Positions 23,108 to 31,568 are shown, counted from the stretch's first letter. The stretch: 41,006 nucleotides of DNA from an archaeon (GCA_016550405.1 JABXGX010000001.1:1-41006); one strand, 5' to 3'. The notes: generated from the sequence alone by a model not told the origin. Numbers and translations: made by a program.

Positions 23108-24199
23108 ATGTCGTCCCTTCAGACCGAACTCTGTGATTTACTAGGCATTTCAATTCCGATTCTGCAAGGAGGCATGGGTCCGTATAAAACGGAAGATCTT
23201 GCAATCGCGGTAGCGAATGCTGGGGCTCTCGGGATGATAAGCAGTATTGGTATGGCGGCTACCCTCTTACCAGAAGCAGCTCCGGTCGATGCTAAACGCT
23301 TGTTTGGTGATGATCCACCCATGGTTCTTTTACAGAAATCAATGGAGGCCGTGGCAAAGGGAACCAAAACGACTCGAGGGATTTTCGGGGTAAATGTCCC
23401 GGTAGCCGCAGAGTTTGTACTAGCCTCAAAAATGTTTGTGGAACAGGTCATTGAAGCTCGTAAAGCAGACTCTGATATCGAACGACAACTCCGTGTACTC
23501 GTGACATCCGCAGGGAATCCCGCTCCTTGGGGTGAAGTCAAAAAACATGGGCTGATATGGATTCATGTGGTTCCCTCCGTGTATCATGCCAAGAAAGCTG
23601 AACGTTCAGGAGCGGATGTGATCGTGGCATCGGGTCATGAAGGAGGTGCTCATGTATCTTGGGATCCTGTCCACTCAATGGTTCTTATACCCGCTGTGAC
23701 CCGAGCAGTCAACACACCGGTTGTAGGCGCCGGGGGTTTTAGTGACGGAGCCTCACTCGCTGCAGCCCTTTGTCTAGGTGCGGTCGGTGTCCAAATGGGT
23801 ACTCGCTTCATAGCCACTCAAGAAGCAGACTTTGAAGACATCTGGAAGAAAGCGATTATTTCACATGAGGAACGACAAACCTTGGTGGGGCGAGGGTTAT
23901 TCGGACCAATGCGATTTCTGCGTAATCAACGAGCAGAAATGCTTGTGGAACAAACCTTGGGTGATGTTCCACGTTTCTATTTAGGTGATCCTGTTGAATC
24001 GAATAAAGCGATTCTCAAATTAGAACAAGACGGTTTCATAGATTTATTAGATCGAAAATCAGATTTAGCACTGATGTTTGGTGGTGAAATCACAGGACGG
24101 ATTAGTGACCTACCAACAGTTGCTTCGCTCATCGATAATATCATTAGCGAAGCAATTCAAATCCTTCAAGAGCTTCCTAGCCAAGTTCTCAAAGACTAA
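23108..24199 (+). CDS. Nitronate monooxygenase / FabK-like FMN protein
   Basis: The 363-residue FMN TIM-barrel enzyme belongs to the 2-nitropropane dioxygenase family. It shows the N-terminal ISIPILQGGMGPYKTEDLA, GALGMISS, IFGVNVPVA, ASGHEGGAH (the family's GxEAGGH segment with the active-site His), and the phosphate-binding VGAGGFSDGASLAAALCLGA followed by GTRFIATQEA. Members oxidise alkyl nitronates or act as enoyl-ACP reductases; the two cannot be told apart here and no fatty-acid genes are nearby. It is probably co-transcribed with ridA. Confidence 0.88.
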   Translation: MSSLQTELCDLLGISIPILQGGMGPYKTEDLAIAVANAGALGMISSIGMAATLLPEAAPVDAKRLFGDDPPMVLLQKSMEAVAKGTKTTRGIFGVNVPVAAEFVLASKMFVEQVIEARKADSDIERQLRVLVTSAGNPAPWGEVKKHGLIWIHVVPSVYHAKKAERSGADVIVASGHEGGAHVSWDPVHSMVLIPAVTRAVNTPVVGAGGFSDGASLAAALCLGAVGVQMGTRFIATQEADFEDIWKKAIISHEERQTLVGRGLFGPMRFLRNQRAEMLVEQTLGDVPRFYLGDPVESNKAILKLEQDGFIDLLDRKSDLALMFGGEITGRISDLPTVASLIDNIISEAIQILQELPSQVLKD

Positions 24200-24205
24200 C
24201 AGATT

Positions 24206-25609
24206 CTACCGAAACTGCTCCGTTCGATGATATCGCTTGTGAGCGTCAGCTTTGTCCTTCGGTATGAAGCGTTTACAGATGGGGCATTTCACATACCCTT
24301 TCGCAATCATCTCCAATGCTCGTCTTCGTCGACGGGCTTCCCCGACACGACCAACATAATCGGCTAGCGCAAAGAGGATCAAAGAACCTGGAAGGAACAA
24401 TAAAGCTGGAAGTAACACAGTCTGACTAGCACGAAACGTTCGGTCAGTTATACTTGGTACAGAGAGCACCACAGTCTGAGAAATGTACGCTACAACAACT
24501 TCTGCGCCAATCCGATTAAAATCAAAATTCGAGACGGCAACGCTAGCCGGATGTGTCCCAAGATTCCAGAGAAAACTCGGAAGCCATAGTAAGCCATATT
24601 TCAAGACAACCAGAACCGATTCACCTGTTTCACTAGTGGTGCCCATAGCCAGAATTTCTTGTCCTGGACTAAAGGGGTCAATATCTCCAATGAAAACTGA
24701 ATCCATGCCCGTTTGCGTAATCTCTGCGGACCAGATTGTACTGGGTGTCCAGACATCATTTAGCTCGCGATACACGAAGATATCCTGATCCCTTATTAAG
24801 GCGATTTCATTCCCCGAAGGATGAATCATAAAATCTCCAACCGCGATTGAACGGATTGGATCAACCCATTGGATAAGACGCTCCTCATCCCAAGATCCGT
24901 TATTATAGCTTAGAAAGAAAACACCAGTATCTACTCCTCCCGCAAGTAATTCTTCACCAACATGAGACCTATCCACATCTCCGGCCGCCCCACATATCAA
25001 GGGTGTCGATTCTATGTGAACTTGGTTTATATGCCAAGTTAAATTTGCTAATCGGCTGGCTACATAAATTCGCCCTGTTGTGCTGCTCGTTGACCAATTA
25101 AAGTACTGCCCTACAATGGCGATTTCGTGTCCATCCGTGGTTGAGATGAGCTGCCCAGAAAACATCATATTGGTCGTCCAGACTGGAGGTTCATAAGGTA
25201 AGCTTCCAATCCTCGATATTTCCCATCGGGTGACTCCACGGTACACCATGAATAGGGTACCATTCTGACACAGAACTGCCATTTCATCACCCTTCCGAGT
25301 GCTATCATAATCCCCTACAGTTAAGGCGATAAGTGGATTTGTCTCCCAATTCAAATTCCGATAAGAAGTATTTTGCCATGAAATTGATGTAAGTCCCCCA
25401 ATCACATTCACAGTTTCTGGGGTAATATAGGCCATTTCTAAGCCTGGTTTCAAAATATCGAGTTCTCCCACCGCAACCTGGCTAACATTATTTGTTGGAT
25501 ATACATTTGTGAGGTATCGATCTCGAAGTCCAACCCAATTTGCAAAGAAGAGGGCTAAAATGAGGATTAACCAAAGAACATAGAGTTGAGATTTTTGAAA
25601 TCGCACCAC
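24206..25609 (-). CDS. Membrane-anchored FG-GAP/VCBS-like propeller protein with C-terminal zinc finger
   Basis: The 467-residue protein has an N-terminal membrane helix (LWLILILALFFANWVGL), an extracellular domain of repeated blades of FG-GAP/VCBS type (VAVGELDILKPGLEMAYI, ALTVGDYDSTRKGDEMAVL, CGAAGDVDRSHVGEELLAGG, VAVSNFDFNRIGAEVVVAYI), a second membrane helix (about 400-422), and a cytosolic end with a basic stretch and CPICKRFIPKDKADAHKRYH, a C2H2-type zinc finger. Such a layout could link surface sensing to an intracellular partner. The start is a GTG with GGGTG upstream. It converges with the FMN enzyme gene, six bases between stops. Confidence 0.75.
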   Translation of the reverse strand: MVRFQKSQLYVLWLILILALFFANWVGLRDRYLTNVYPTNNVSQVAVGELDILKPGLEMAYITPETVNVIGGLTSISWQNTSYRNLNWETNPLIALTVGDYDSTRKGDEMAVLCQNGTLFMVYRGVTRWEISRIGSLPYEPPVWTTNMMFSGQLISTTDGHEIAIVGQYFNWSTSSTTGRIYVASRLANLTWHINQVHIESTPLICGAAGDVDRSHVGEELLAGGVDTGVFFLSYNNGSWDEERLIQWVDPIRSIAVGDFMIHPSGNEIALIRDQDIFVYRELNDVWTPSTIWSAEITQTGMDSVFIGDIDPFSPGQEILAMGTTSETGESVLVVLKYGLLWLPSFLWNLGTHPASVAVSNFDFNRIGAEVVVAYISQTVVLSVPSITDRTFRASQTVLLPALLFLPGSLILFALADYVGRVGEARRRRRALEMIAKGYVKCPICKRFIPKDKADAHKRYHRTEQFR

Positions 25610-25739
25610 AACAGGGCACCCTCTACCAATAAGATACTCCTATAAATTTCAACCTTAAATATTCTCTATCTTAGTTGGGTTCAACCAAAAAAGAACAAGT
25701 AGACGGTAAGTTCAATAAGTAACTTTATTTTATGGTGGT

Positions 25740-25925
25740 ATTGATTCTAGCTATGAGGCGCTAGCATCTTCGGTTGATACCCATCTCCGTTTCTCTGGTG
25801 CTTCAACGGGGTACGGATATAGAACATCGGTTCAATGCCTTACCCCCACCTTTTGCCTTTTTTAATCGCACGAACCTTCACGGATTCTAGCCTGTGGGGC
25901 TAGAACTCGCGTGTATAGATTTTTT
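25740..25925 (+). ncRNA. Candidate small structured RNA with terminator hairpin
   Basis: This sits in the gene-free stretch 25610-26050. CTAGC/GCTAG pair at 25747-25764, CCGTT/AACGG further on, and a perfect 8-bp stem TTCTAGCC/GGCTAGAA (25885-25905) is followed about 14 bases later by a T6 run (25920-25925). A TATA-like ACTTTATTTTATG lies just before 25740. GATTCTAGC occurs here twice and again at 26505. No known RNA class is recognised, and expression is not shown. Confidence 0.25.
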
Positions 25926-26050
25926 GAAAATCAGGAGGTCACGCTAAAACTTCAGCATATACTTCCCTGCCTTCGCTTGATTCGTGTGCCAACCTGTAAT
26001 CTGGCTCTGAGTGCAGGGCACGTTGACTCGGTTCACGAAGTTGCTGCGTT

Positions 26051-26361
26051 TTGCTAGTTCCACATAAAAGTCGAAGGCGTGGTCGAACTACCGGAATCAC
26101 GGAACAGCAGCTTCGCCGAGGCCATTCAGAAACTTCGGGAGGGAAACAGGGATTGAGTAGACGCTATCGAGCAAAACGTAAACTGCTCGAAACTCTCTTG
26201 ATGAGTGTCATCCTCGCTTGCGTGGTGACGATTCTCTGGATGATGGGAATGGTTGGTTGGATGTCTTGGCACGTCATTCTCTCGCTTTTTTCATCGCCAA
26301 TTCTGCTATCTCGTTAATAGTCTGGATCATAGCACGAATGATTGTTGGGGCAGAAGGCTAG
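26051..26361 (+). pseudogene. Small basic two-helix membrane protein with a frameshift
   Basis: From a TTG the frame gives a very basic N-terminus (HKSRRRGRTTGITEQQLRRG, later RRYRAKRKLLE) and a membrane helix (TLLMSVILACVVTILWMMGM), then SWHVILSLF at a T6 run (26286-26291) and a quick stop. In the neighbouring frame the sequence continues sensibly as FFIANSAISLIVWIIARMIV and GAEG to a stop at 26361. One extra T would join them into a two-helix hairpin protein. So this is either a real frameshift, programmed slippage or a sequencing/assembly error. No family is recognised. Confidence 0.4.
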
Positions 26362-26733
26362 CTCAAAATTTCTGTGTGCGAACTCCATAGGTAGCTAACT
26401 ACATACATCTACATCGCTACCTCATCTCATATCTAACCGCTAGTGGAGAATAAAGCGGTTCTTCCCCTTACAATACAGAAAGACAGAACATTTCAATTCA
26501 AGCGGATTCTAGCTAGTGACAATTATTCTTCTATTATACTCTTCCTCGAAATCGAACTTTGTAATCCATCATCCCCCTTACCCCCCTTTTTCACAGCTAG
26601 ACGGAACAAGCTGGGATTTTAGAAAAAACTCTGAAAAATGCTATTATGACACTTTGGGGGGGGCGAACCCAGCCCTTACACTCCAACTTTCGCTCCTGAT
26701 GAATCCCAAGCCCCGCAGAAACGCCCGGTTCCA
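26362..26733. other. Gene-free stretch
   Basis: About 370 bases with no supportable gene. A 95-codon plus-strand frame starting at 26516 has an unnatural composition and runs through the promoter of the next gene, so I do not accept it. A run of seven G (26656-26662) and a C-rich tract (26577-26590) stand out, without a clear fold. Confidence 0.3.
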
Positions 26734-26734
26734 T

Positions 26735-26808
26735 AAATTTATATTAAATGATTCTCATATCATCGGAATGCGAGATAATAGACCTCGCAATGAAATGGAA
26801 TAGGGGGT
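26735..26808 (+). promoter_or_regulatory. TATA-like box and AGGGGGT site before the Trp-rich secreted protein
   Basis: AAATTTATATTAAATG (26735-26750) is a good TATA box. AGGGGGT (26802-26808) is a strong ribosome binding site, but the nearest canonical start in frame is the GTG at 26840, 31 bases on. ATT at 26819 is 10 bases after it. Confidence 0.4.
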
Positions 26809-26839
26809 ATTTCACATCATTCATCATAAACGTGTTACA

Positions 26840-27427
26840 GTGCTAGTTTTAGCCTTGGCAATAGCTGCTGTCTTCGTGGTTATGCCTTTAGCATCCGCTG
26901 AGTCTTCTCAAACTGCAATAATTTACAATGAACAGGTCCATGTTGGCCAGTGGTCAGGATGGGCCTCACTTTGGCGTATTCAATGGGCAGATGATATCGA
27001 TTACCACCGACCGGCCACTTGGCTCTTTGGTACCAATTACCATCGCATCGATATTACCTTTTGGCTTTGTACTGACTGGTATGGCGGTGCGGTGCCAGAT
27101 CTCTTTACAAAAGTGGTTTGGCACTTCGATGAGATGTTTTGCTGGGATAGTTATTGGGATAGAAAATACGATTCGACTGACTGGGATGTTCATCATGTCG
27201 AATGGTTCACAGGAACCATTTTGAAGACATGGACGAAAAGCGGTTCGACCTTTGATTCAAGCAAAACTCAATACGATGACATATCAGTTTGGGTCGAAGG
27301 CACAACGGGTCACTGGCGAATGCATACTAAAATCCGCGTTGGTATGACCGCTTACTGGCCAGTTCCTTACGCTCTACATTACTTCTGTGATGCCATCTGG
27401 GCAGACATCTATTACATTCCACTCTAG
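26840..27427 (+). CDS. Trp-rich secreted protein of unknown function
   Basis: The 195-residue frame begins with a signal peptide core (LVLALAIAAVFVVMPLASA, cleavage probably after ASA) and continues as a soluble beta-type domain with 17 Trp (about 9%) and repeated aromatic pairs (GQWSGWASLWRIQWADD, CWDSYWDRKYDSTDW). Three Cys are present. I do not recognise the family; the composition suits a carbohydrate- or surface-binding secreted protein. A GTG start (26840) gives no charged n-region, while an ATT at 26819 would add HHKRVTV and sits 10 bases after AGGGGGT. It has its own TATA box and a perfect terminator. Confidence 0.65.
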   Translation: MLVLALAIAAVFVVMPLASAESSQTAIIYNEQVHVGQWSGWASLWRIQWADDIDYHRPATWLFGTNYHRIDITFWLCTDWYGGAVPDLFTKVVWHFDEMFCWDSYWDRKYDSTDWDVHHVEWFTGTILKTWTKSGSTFDSSKTQYDDISVWVEGTTGHWRMHTKIRVGMTAYWPVPYALHYFCDAIWADIYYIPL

Positions 27428-27433
27428 CACTCC

Positions 27434-27470
27434 AAGCCTCGTCTAAATGACGAGGCTTTACCACTTTTTT
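27434..27470 (+). terminator. Terminator of the Trp-rich secreted protein gene
   Basis: AAGCCTCGTC and GACGAGGCTT form a perfect 10-bp stem around TAAAT, followed by TACCACTTTTTT. It lies six bases after the stop codon. Confidence 0.8.
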
Positions 27471-27596
27471 AAAACACCTTGGTTTTTTCAGCATTTGTAA
27501 GTGTGGGGATTAATCAAGGACTAGTTGCGTCGTGGTTTTTTTGACGAAGTCAAAACGGAACATTAGTTATAGAAAAGAGAGGGAGAACCTGGTGAA

Positions 27597-28073
27597 GTGT
27601 TAATCTATGTTATTGTTCATGAAACGGCTTTGCATTTTGGAATTGTTATCACAATCTGTGTGATTGCTCTGATTTCGGTGCTGTTATCAATATTATCCGT
27701 GAGCGGTGCTGAAGGCGAGCAACGTTAGAACAGGAACTTTGCTATGTTATTTGCAGTCTTCATTTTTCTCATGTATATGGTCTTTGCTATTTCCCTGGTC
27801 GTCTTACCAGCTTCAGCGAGTGTAACAGAACTATTTCCCTACTATTTGGTAATTTGGGGGTTTGTTGGATTACACGGGTTCATTATCATCCTGTTTTGTC
27901 TTGGTGTACGATTCTTAGGAGCTCGAAAGTGGTTCCTCTTCCTAGTTATGTTAGGCGGTTCCTTCTTCAAAACAATTATACTGATGAGAGCGACTTGTCT
28001 TCATGTTGATACCCGTTTTAAACAGAGCATCCAGCCTTTTTGTTTAATAGGCTTAAGTGTTAACTGCAACTAG
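27597..28073 (+). pseudogene. Third decayed copy of the membrane-protein family
   Basis: One plus-strand frame runs from a GTG through YVIVHETALHFGIVITICVI, an in-frame TAG at 27726-27728, then MLFAVFIFLMYMVFAISLVV, LPASASVTELFPYYLVIWGF and on. It aligns with the intact protein at 14670 (AETPLHFG with HETALHFG; LPAVSTAEQLLPYYLGAW with LPASASVTELFPYYLVIW). Similarity ends after RKWFLFLVMLGG, and the last 40 residues are unrelated, so the C-terminal third is lost. The internal stop and the missing end mark it as a pseudogene. It is on the opposite strand to the other copies. Confidence 0.65.
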
Positions 28074-28401
28074 TTACATACTCTCTATGTTATCATCGCT
28101 AATAGAAATCAAAAATACCACAGTAACGCCCTTAAGGCTTTTTAACCGTCTGTTCTTTTTTAGGGGCACTTAACCTTCTTTTAAATTAGAGATGATGAGG
28201 TGGAAGTTTATGCGCTGACCAGAAAGGTAAGAATCAGAGAACTCGCATTCCTCCTCTCAACTTCCTCCGCAGAACATAAACTGATTTGGAATCAAGCGGT
28301 AAATACTTTGATAAAGCTCACGCCCATTTATAATTGCCGCCACCACTGAGTTAATACGGAGAAAAAAATTGAGACCAATAAAAACCTGGGTGTGAAATCA
28401 T
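28074..28401. other. Gene-free stretch before the LEA-like gene
   Basis: About 330 bases with no supportable gene. A small palindrome CCTTAAGG followed by CTTTTT lies near 28134 and could end a transcript from the left. The rest is AT-rich and presumably holds the promoter of the next gene. Confidence 0.3.
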
Positions 28402-28920
28402 ATGATTCGGCGGACACGCATCCTTCTTTTCCTTTCCGTAATACTTGGGTCAAGTGTTTTACTAGGGCTGTCCATGATCTACCAAACGGATACTTATACC
28501 TCCCTGAGCTTTGCATATGAGGTAACTGAAATTCGGGTCTTTGTAAATGAATCAACTAGCAGATATCAGAGAGTGCAAGTGAGAGGTCAAATTTACAATC
28601 CGGCGTTGTTCGTCTCAACTGACCTCGTCCACACCGATACACATTTCTTTCTAAACGGGGAACAACTCTACTATGGATTTGGCTTCAAAGGTGGCCGAGT
28701 TGTTATACCACCAGGTGAATATCGCAATTTCAATTGGCAGTATTCGCTTACTGACAGTGATCAAACTCTTTTTCAAGCAGCCCAGGCCAGTGGCAATTGG
28801 AACTGGGTTCTTGTATTAGAGCCACTTGTACAAACCCCATTCTTGGCACAAACTCCAAGTGGACGGGTTGAACTTTATCGGCTTGTCTTTTACTTCGAGA
28901 CAACTCTGGTTCCTCTGTAG
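28402..28920 (+). CDS. Membrane-anchored extracellular protein with LEA14-like fold (tentative)
   Basis: The 172-residue protein has a basic start (MIRRTR), one membrane helix or signal anchor (about 7-26), and an all-beta extracellular domain. The pattern RYQRVQVRGQIYNPALFVST followed by VVIPPGEYRNFNWQYSL resembles LEA14/WHy-type domains, where a strand ending in a NP turn precedes a 'pg' strand. That would suggest a stress-protective or surface role, but the match is by eye. ATG at 28402, with GGGTG some 9 bases upstream. No other gene is coupled to it. Confidence 0.5.
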   Translation: MIRRTRILLFLSVILGSSVLLGLSMIYQTDTYTSLSFAYEVTEIRVFVNESTSRYQRVQVRGQIYNPALFVSTDLVHTDTHFFLNGEQLYYGFGFKGGRVVIPPGEYRNFNWQYSLTDSDQTLFQAAQASGNWNWVLVLEPLVQTPFLAQTPSGRVELYRLVFYFETTLVPL

Positions 28921-29046
28921 GATTTCTGCATTTTCATTGAAAAATACTTGGTAATATTGTTCAAGACTATCAACTTTAATACTAACAAAACGAAGCCTAG
29001 AAACCCTCGAAAACATCTATAACGGCCAGACATGGGGTATGAATTC

Positions 29047-29580
29047 ATGGCACAAGATATCAAACCCAAAGTCAGTTGGGGTCACACCATCTTCATTGCT
29101 TTACTTATGTGTCTCGCCTTTTTAGGGATTGATTGGCTCCACTTCTTCATCTTTGGTACCAAGTTCACCTACATTATCAACCCTATTTCACCGACCTCAG
29201 TGCTCGATTTCTTCTTGTACTTGTTTGTTTTTGGTGGTATGGCCTTCCTAATTGGGTTTCTAATCAGTTTTGAAACCAAAGATGTGGTCGTTGCTGGGTT
29301 CATGGGACCCTTTCTTTTTCTTACTCTGAATTATTTTATACTCTTAGGACTCCTCTACCAAAATCCTGCTTATGGTTCTATGCTTATTCCACACTGGCAA
29401 TGGATTTGGGGAGTTTACCCAGATTGGCTGGCAATTCTTCCTGATGTGATTGTGGCATTTTCGATGCTTTATGCGCAGAGCCTTCTTCTCTTCCTCGTGC
29501 TAGCCTTACCTTTCATTTTATCGACTAGTTTTACAGGTCATGCTATTCGTGAAATGATGGGCTGGAACTTCCGTCGTTGA
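29047..29580 (+). CDS. Multi-pass membrane protein, unknown
   Basis: The 177-residue protein has about four to five membrane segments (beginning TIFIALLMCLAFLGIDWLHF), with a conserved-looking aromatic loop WQWIWGVYPDWLAILPD and a basic end MMGWNFRR. I do not recognise the family and see no catalytic motif. The frame also has an ATG at 29032, but GGGGT lies 8 bases before the ATG at 29047, so I prefer the latter. The two acetyltransferase genes follow on the same strand after 78 bases. Confidence 0.55.
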   Translation: MAQDIKPKVSWGHTIFIALLMCLAFLGIDWLHFFIFGTKFTYIINPISPTSVLDFFLYLFVFGGMAFLIGFLISFETKDVVVAGFMGPFLFLTLNYFILLGLLYQNPAYGSMLIPHWQWIWGVYPDWLAILPDVIVAFSMLYAQSLLLFLVLALPFILSTSFTGHAIREMMGWNFRR

Positions 29581-29658
29581 AAAACTGGGAAGAAACAGAG
29601 AAATAGCCCCCCGACTAACCGTCTGGTTACCCTAGGTTTATTCAATGGGTGTTCTAAG

Positions 29659-30228
29659 ATGATAACAGGAAAGTACATCCGCCTTCGCGGACTAGAACTG
29701 TCTGATGCAGATGAAATCCTTAAACACTTCAATGATGTGGAACTGCGACGTTTCCTTGGGCATCTAATTCCCATATCCCATGATGAAGAAGAGCAATGGA
29801 TTCGCAACACTTGGGAAAATCGCCAAAAAGGAATCGAATACGTATTCGGGATTGAGGTCAAAGAAAACCATTTACTAATAGGAACCTGCAGCTTATTTTC
29901 CATTCAACAAATTAACCGCTCTGCAGAGTTAGGCATAGCCATTTGGAACAAACAATACTGGGGCAAGGGCTATGGCACCGAAGCCCTTAATCTACTATTG
30001 GGATACGGCTTCAATTTTCTGAATTTACACAGCATTTTCTTAATCGTCAATGAAGACAACCCCCGAGCCATCCAAGCTTACAAGAAAGTGGGATTCCAAC
30101 ATTCGGCGACTCATCGGGAATCACTTTACCAAGATGGCCAATTTAAGAACACTCTCCTATGGGATATCCTCGAAGACGAGTTCCGTAAGCGCTATCCCCC
30201 ACTATATCCATTGCAAGAGGAGTTATAG
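29659..30228 (+). CDS. GNAT N-acetyltransferase, RimJ/RimL type (copy 1)
   Basis: The 189-residue protein follows the RimJ/RimL plan: start IRLRGLELSDADEILKHFND, then GTCSLFSIQQINRSAELGIA, the acetyl-CoA motif KQYWGKGYGTEAL, and LNLHSIFLIVNEDNPRAIQA, YKKVGF near the end. RimJ/L members acetylate N-terminal amines of proteins or small amines. It is 3 bases from a paralogue and shares about the same length and motifs, so the pair arose by tandem duplication. The substrate is unknown. Confidence 0.88.
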   Translation: MITGKYIRLRGLELSDADEILKHFNDVELRRFLGHLIPISHDEEEQWIRNTWENRQKGIEYVFGIEVKENHLLIGTCSLFSIQQINRSAELGIAIWNKQYWGKGYGTEALNLLLGYGFNFLNLHSIFLIVNEDNPRAIQAYKKVGFQHSATHRESLYQDGQFKNTLLWDILEDEFRKRYPPLYPLQEEL

Positions 30229-30231
30229 TCT

Positions 30232-30765
30232 ATGTTCACTGGTAAAACCATTCGACTCCGAAGTCTAGAATTGGATGACATTCCTGGCATTACCCAAGTA
30301 TACAATTCGCTTGAAGCTCGACGATTTCTTGACAATGTGGCTCCCCTTTCCTCTGATGATTTGAACAAATGGATTCGAAGTACTTGGCAAGGTCGTAAAG
30401 GTCATCACAACTACTTTTTCGCTATCGAACTTACCAATACTAAAAAGCTCCTTGGTATGTGCGGGCTTTTCGATGTCGCTAAAATAAATCGCAAAGCCGA
30501 GTTAATGATAGTTATCTTTGAAAACCAATACCGTGGGAAAGGCTATGGCACTGAAAGTTTACAACTCCTTCTCAAGTATGCCTTTCACCAACTCAACCTT
30601 CACCGGGTTGTACTGTTTGTTCACGACCTGAACACTAGGGCGCAACGGTTCTATGAAAAAATTGGCTTCAAGCCTGATGGGCGACGCCGCCAGGCTTCAT
30701 TCTTCGAAGGTGCATATCACGATCTACTTCTCTATGATATGCTAGCTTCTGAATTCGAGGGCTAA
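30232..30765 (+). CDS. GNAT N-acetyltransferase, RimJ/RimL type (copy 2)
   Basis: This 177-residue paralogue of the preceding gene has IRLRSLELDDIPGITQVYNS, a GMCGLFDVAKINRKAELMIV strand pair, the acetyl-CoA motif ENQYRGKGYGTESLQLLL and LNLHRVVLFVHDLNTRAQRF, YEKIGF. Divergence is clear across the protein, so the substrates probably differ. An RBS-like GAGGAG lies at the end of copy 1. It ends one base before the convergent stop of the ABC-2 permease. Confidence 0.88.
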   Translation: MFTGKTIRLRSLELDDIPGITQVYNSLEARRFLDNVAPLSSDDLNKWIRSTWQGRKGHHNYFFAIELTNTKKLLGMCGLFDVAKINRKAELMIVIFENQYRGKGYGTESLQLLLKYAFHQLNLHRVVLFVHDLNTRAQRFYEKIGFKPDGRRRQASFFEGAYHDLLLYDMLASEFEG

Positions 30766-30766
30766 T

Positions 30767-31552
30767 CTAGGCTTCAGCTCGGGAAAAGAGGTAGGTTCCA
30801 ATTGCGATCATCAAAAGCGAGAAACCTCCGAGTACCCCAAGTGCAATGAGTGGACCCAATGGTCCTAAAATTGGTGTAACATATCCAACAAGACAGAATC
30901 GAAGCAGCTCGACACCATAGAACAGAGGGTCGGCTAGCATGGCAAGTTGAAGGGGAAAAGGGGCGGTGTCGATTGGAAAGAAGACTCCTGAGAGCATGAA
31001 TAAGGGCCATATGATGAAGGTGCTGATCAATTGGAATGCATGGAAATCGGTGAGTGCTGAACCTATTGCAACACCTAATCCAACAAAACCAGCCGTGATG
31101 AGAAGCATAACTCCGATTGCTGCTACAATACCAATGGCAAACCATAAATCAATAAGAAAGGCTCCCAAGGCTGTGGACACAACAAGGATTAGCAAGCCTT
31201 GGATGACCGCGGTGATTGCCCCTCCAAATATCTTACCGGTAATGATGCTTGTTCGACTCACCGGGGCAACCAGCATCTCTTTAAAGAAACCAAATTGCCG
31301 ATCGAAGATCACCGAAACTCCTGAAAACACCGAAGCGAATAGTAATGACATTGCGATAATTCCTGGGGCGATAAATGTTAGATAACTACCTCCCAAAGCT
31401 CCTCCAAACAAGCCTCCAATTCCAAACCCTAAAATGAGGAGGAAAAAGAAGCTTTGAGCAATCGATGCTATGATTCGAGCTTTGGCTCGCCAGAACCGTT
31501 TTAATTCACGAAGTAAGACCACATAAATTGCTTGTCCAGATATTGGTTGCAT
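30767..31552 (-). CDS. ABC-2 type permease (multidrug/daunorubicin DrrB type)
   Basis: The 261-residue membrane protein starts with the cytoplasmic YVVLLRELKRFWRAKARIIA typical of ABC-2 permeases. Six membrane segments follow, with a Gly-rich loop GIGGLFGGALGGSYLTFIAP and the family motif GVSVIFDRQFGFFKEMLVAP in the cytoplasmic loop. The start at the ATG 31552 has AGAGGTGAT 8-10 bases upstream; the frame reaches a GTG at 31564. It follows the ABC ATPase (stop 31569) in the PadR operon and probably forms the exporter with it. The substrate is unknown. Confidence 0.88.
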   Translation of the reverse strand: MQPISGQAIYVVLLRELKRFWRAKARIIASIAQSFFFLLILGFGIGGLFGGALGGSYLTFIAPGIIAMSLLFASVFSGVSVIFDRQFGFFKEMLVAPVSRTSIITGKIFGGAITAVIQGLLILVVSTALGAFLIDLWFAIGIVAAIGVMLLITAGFVGLGVAIGSALTDFHAFQLISTFIIWPLFMLSGVFFPIDTAPFPLQLAMLADPLFYGVELLRFCLVGYVTPILGPLGPLIALGVLGGFSLLMIAIGTYLFSRAEA

Positions 31553-31568
31553 TTCACATATCACCTCT

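Noticed and set aside
25800..26050. tRNA-like GGTTCAATGCC and GGTTCACGAAG segments
   Set aside because: The flanking bases do not form T, anticodon and acceptor stems, so there is no tRNA.
26516..26803. 95-codon plus-strand frame
   Set aside because: Starts at a GTG without an RBS, has unnatural composition, and overlaps the TATA box and ribosome binding site region of the secreted-protein gene.
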